From contig KB296213.1 in assembly GCA_000328365.1 (NCBI GenBank), forward strand, positions 199,695 to 263,694: DNA of 64,000 nucleotides. The letters are read 5' to 3'. The number at the start of each line of letters is the position of its first letter. Within the stretch, counting starts at the first letter, position 1. This DNA is from Capitella teleta (Eukaryota > Annelida > Polychaeta > Capitellidae). The translations under genes were made by a program, and so were the position numbers. Positions 63,350 to 64,000 of this stretch are shown in pieces. The notes under the pieces were generated by a model. That model had not been told where the DNA came from. It saw only the letters and a list, made by a program, of their open reading frames with translations, and did not search any database.

Positions 63350-63711
63350 GAATTCTCACTATGAACCGAGATTTCTCTGAGCGTGGTACGTTAATCTGAT
63401 AACTGTCAACCTGTAGTGTGCCTCCCAGGATTTGCAGTGCGACTGTAGCTGTTCCCAGTTGAAGCATTCTTGGAACAACCGGTGCCAATAACCTTGATAA
63501 GGCTTATCTCTGAGTGCTCTTTTGCTTATCAGTGCTGCTGCATGTTTTCCAATGAGTTGTCAAATGTCTCTCCCAAGGATAGTGCTCTTCATACCCCCTG
63601 CTTGGCACTCCTCTTCTATTTCTGCTCTTCTATTTCTGCTCCTTTAATTGACATTTCCTCATTTATGAATATTTCCACTTCTTCCTTTCAGATCTCACGT
63701 CAAAATAAAAC

Positions 63712-63953
63712 ATGGGCTTTGGTGATCGCGGTGGTCGAGGAGGTGGTGGATTCAGAGGAGGCGGAGGAGGTGGATATGGAGGAGACAGAGGAGGAAGGGG
63801 GGGGCGCGGAGGTGGTAGAGGATTCGGCGGCCGAGGTGGTCGTGGAGGTGAGGCGTTGAGAGGCTGTATTGATCACTTCATATTTAATTTTGAGCACAGG
63901 TGGCCGAGGTGGAGGACGCAGCTTTGACCAGGGGCCTCCTGAATCAGTGATTG
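63712..63953 (+). CDS. GAR1: H/ACA snoRNP subunit GAR1, first two exons (partial)
   Basis: Component of the H/ACA pseudouridylation complex and of telomerase, nucleolar. Exon 1 63712-63847 encodes an RGG-rich N-terminus (MGFGDRGGRGGGGFRGGGG...). Exon 2 63900-63953 adds GGRGGGRSFDQGPPESVI and ends in donor GTGCGT. The rest lies beyond the window. The DQGPPE(R/S)V motif after the first RGG domain is characteristic of GAR1 (human DQGPPERVV, recalled) and separates it from fibrillarin, whose Gly/Arg N-terminus is similar. A TTTCAG acceptor-like site at 63685-63690 may mark a 5' UTR intron. Confidence 0.88.
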
Positions 63954-64000
63954 GTGCGTGCTCATTGCATGATTGATCTGTGGTAACTTTTGTCTTATCC

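Noticed and set aside
63712-63927. Fibrillarin as identity of the RGG-rich gene at the right edge
   Set aside because: Exon 2 carries DQGPPE followed by a hydrophobic pair, the GAR1 motif; fibrillarin has a different sequence after its Gly/Arg region.

Overview
This 64 kb window is nuclear DNA of an early-branching animal, most likely a sponge. The evidence is spliceosomal genes with many short GT-AG introns (often 50-150 bp), AT-rich spacers full of microsatellites and small transposons, and a metazoan gene set: DNMT3, the ciliary protein IQCB1/NPHP5, the clathrin adaptor GGA, xyloside xylosyltransferase, a type-A calcium-binding EGF module and rhodopsin-like GPCRs. The sponge assignment is inference. 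There are two assembly gaps (5069-5118 and 15925-16835). Exon structures were joined by hand from splice signals, reading-frame continuity and remembered family sequences. No database search was run.

Layout. The window opens with the 3' exons of a DNMT3-type DNA methyltransferase (+, 1-663). A small intronless minus-strand gene (3087-3302) follows; it has a TATA box and a histone-type 3' stem-loop but does not encode a recognisable histone. Next come a Tc1-like transposase relic (5187-5674) and ribulose-phosphate 3-epimerase (RPE, minus, 9112-6443, five exons), head-to-head with IQCB1 (+, 10350-15072, twelve exons). After the large gap lies a monocarboxylate transporter (+, 18350-21016, five exons).

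Between 21.8 and 31.3 kb two minus-strand paralogues share the same splice phases. Each encodes a single-pass membrane protein with a four-cysteine ectodomain carrying a W[VF]IG motif and a cytoplasmic tail with two PPxY motifs (WW-domain ligands). The spacer between them holds a tRNA-derived SINE, an AAAT microsatellite, one copy of a repeat also found inverted in IQCB1, and a 12-bp minisatellite. An old Ty3/gypsy-type integrase fossil lies at about 33.2-34.25 kb.

The second half contains an intronless GPCR (+, 36861-38267), a seven-exon EGF/transmembrane protein (+, 42698-44679), an intronless alpha-1,3-fucosyltransferase (minus, 46339-47703) and a six-finger C2H2 protein (minus, 48520-49359). 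XXYLT1 (+, 51075-52200) follows, then the full 17-exon GGA gene (minus, 60003-53186), which is head-to-head with a tiny two-exon gene across a promoter with three CACGTG boxes. Last are a second intronless GPCR (minus, 63349-62204) and the first two exons of GAR1 (+, from 63712).

Most genes are unrelated housekeeping loci and do not form one pathway. Three themes recur: protein glycosylation (FUT, XXYLT1), trans-Golgi/WW-ligand trafficking (GGA and the PPxY membrane proteins) and signalling (two GPCRs). The most unusual items are the histone-mRNA-like orphan gene and the PPxY receptor pair.
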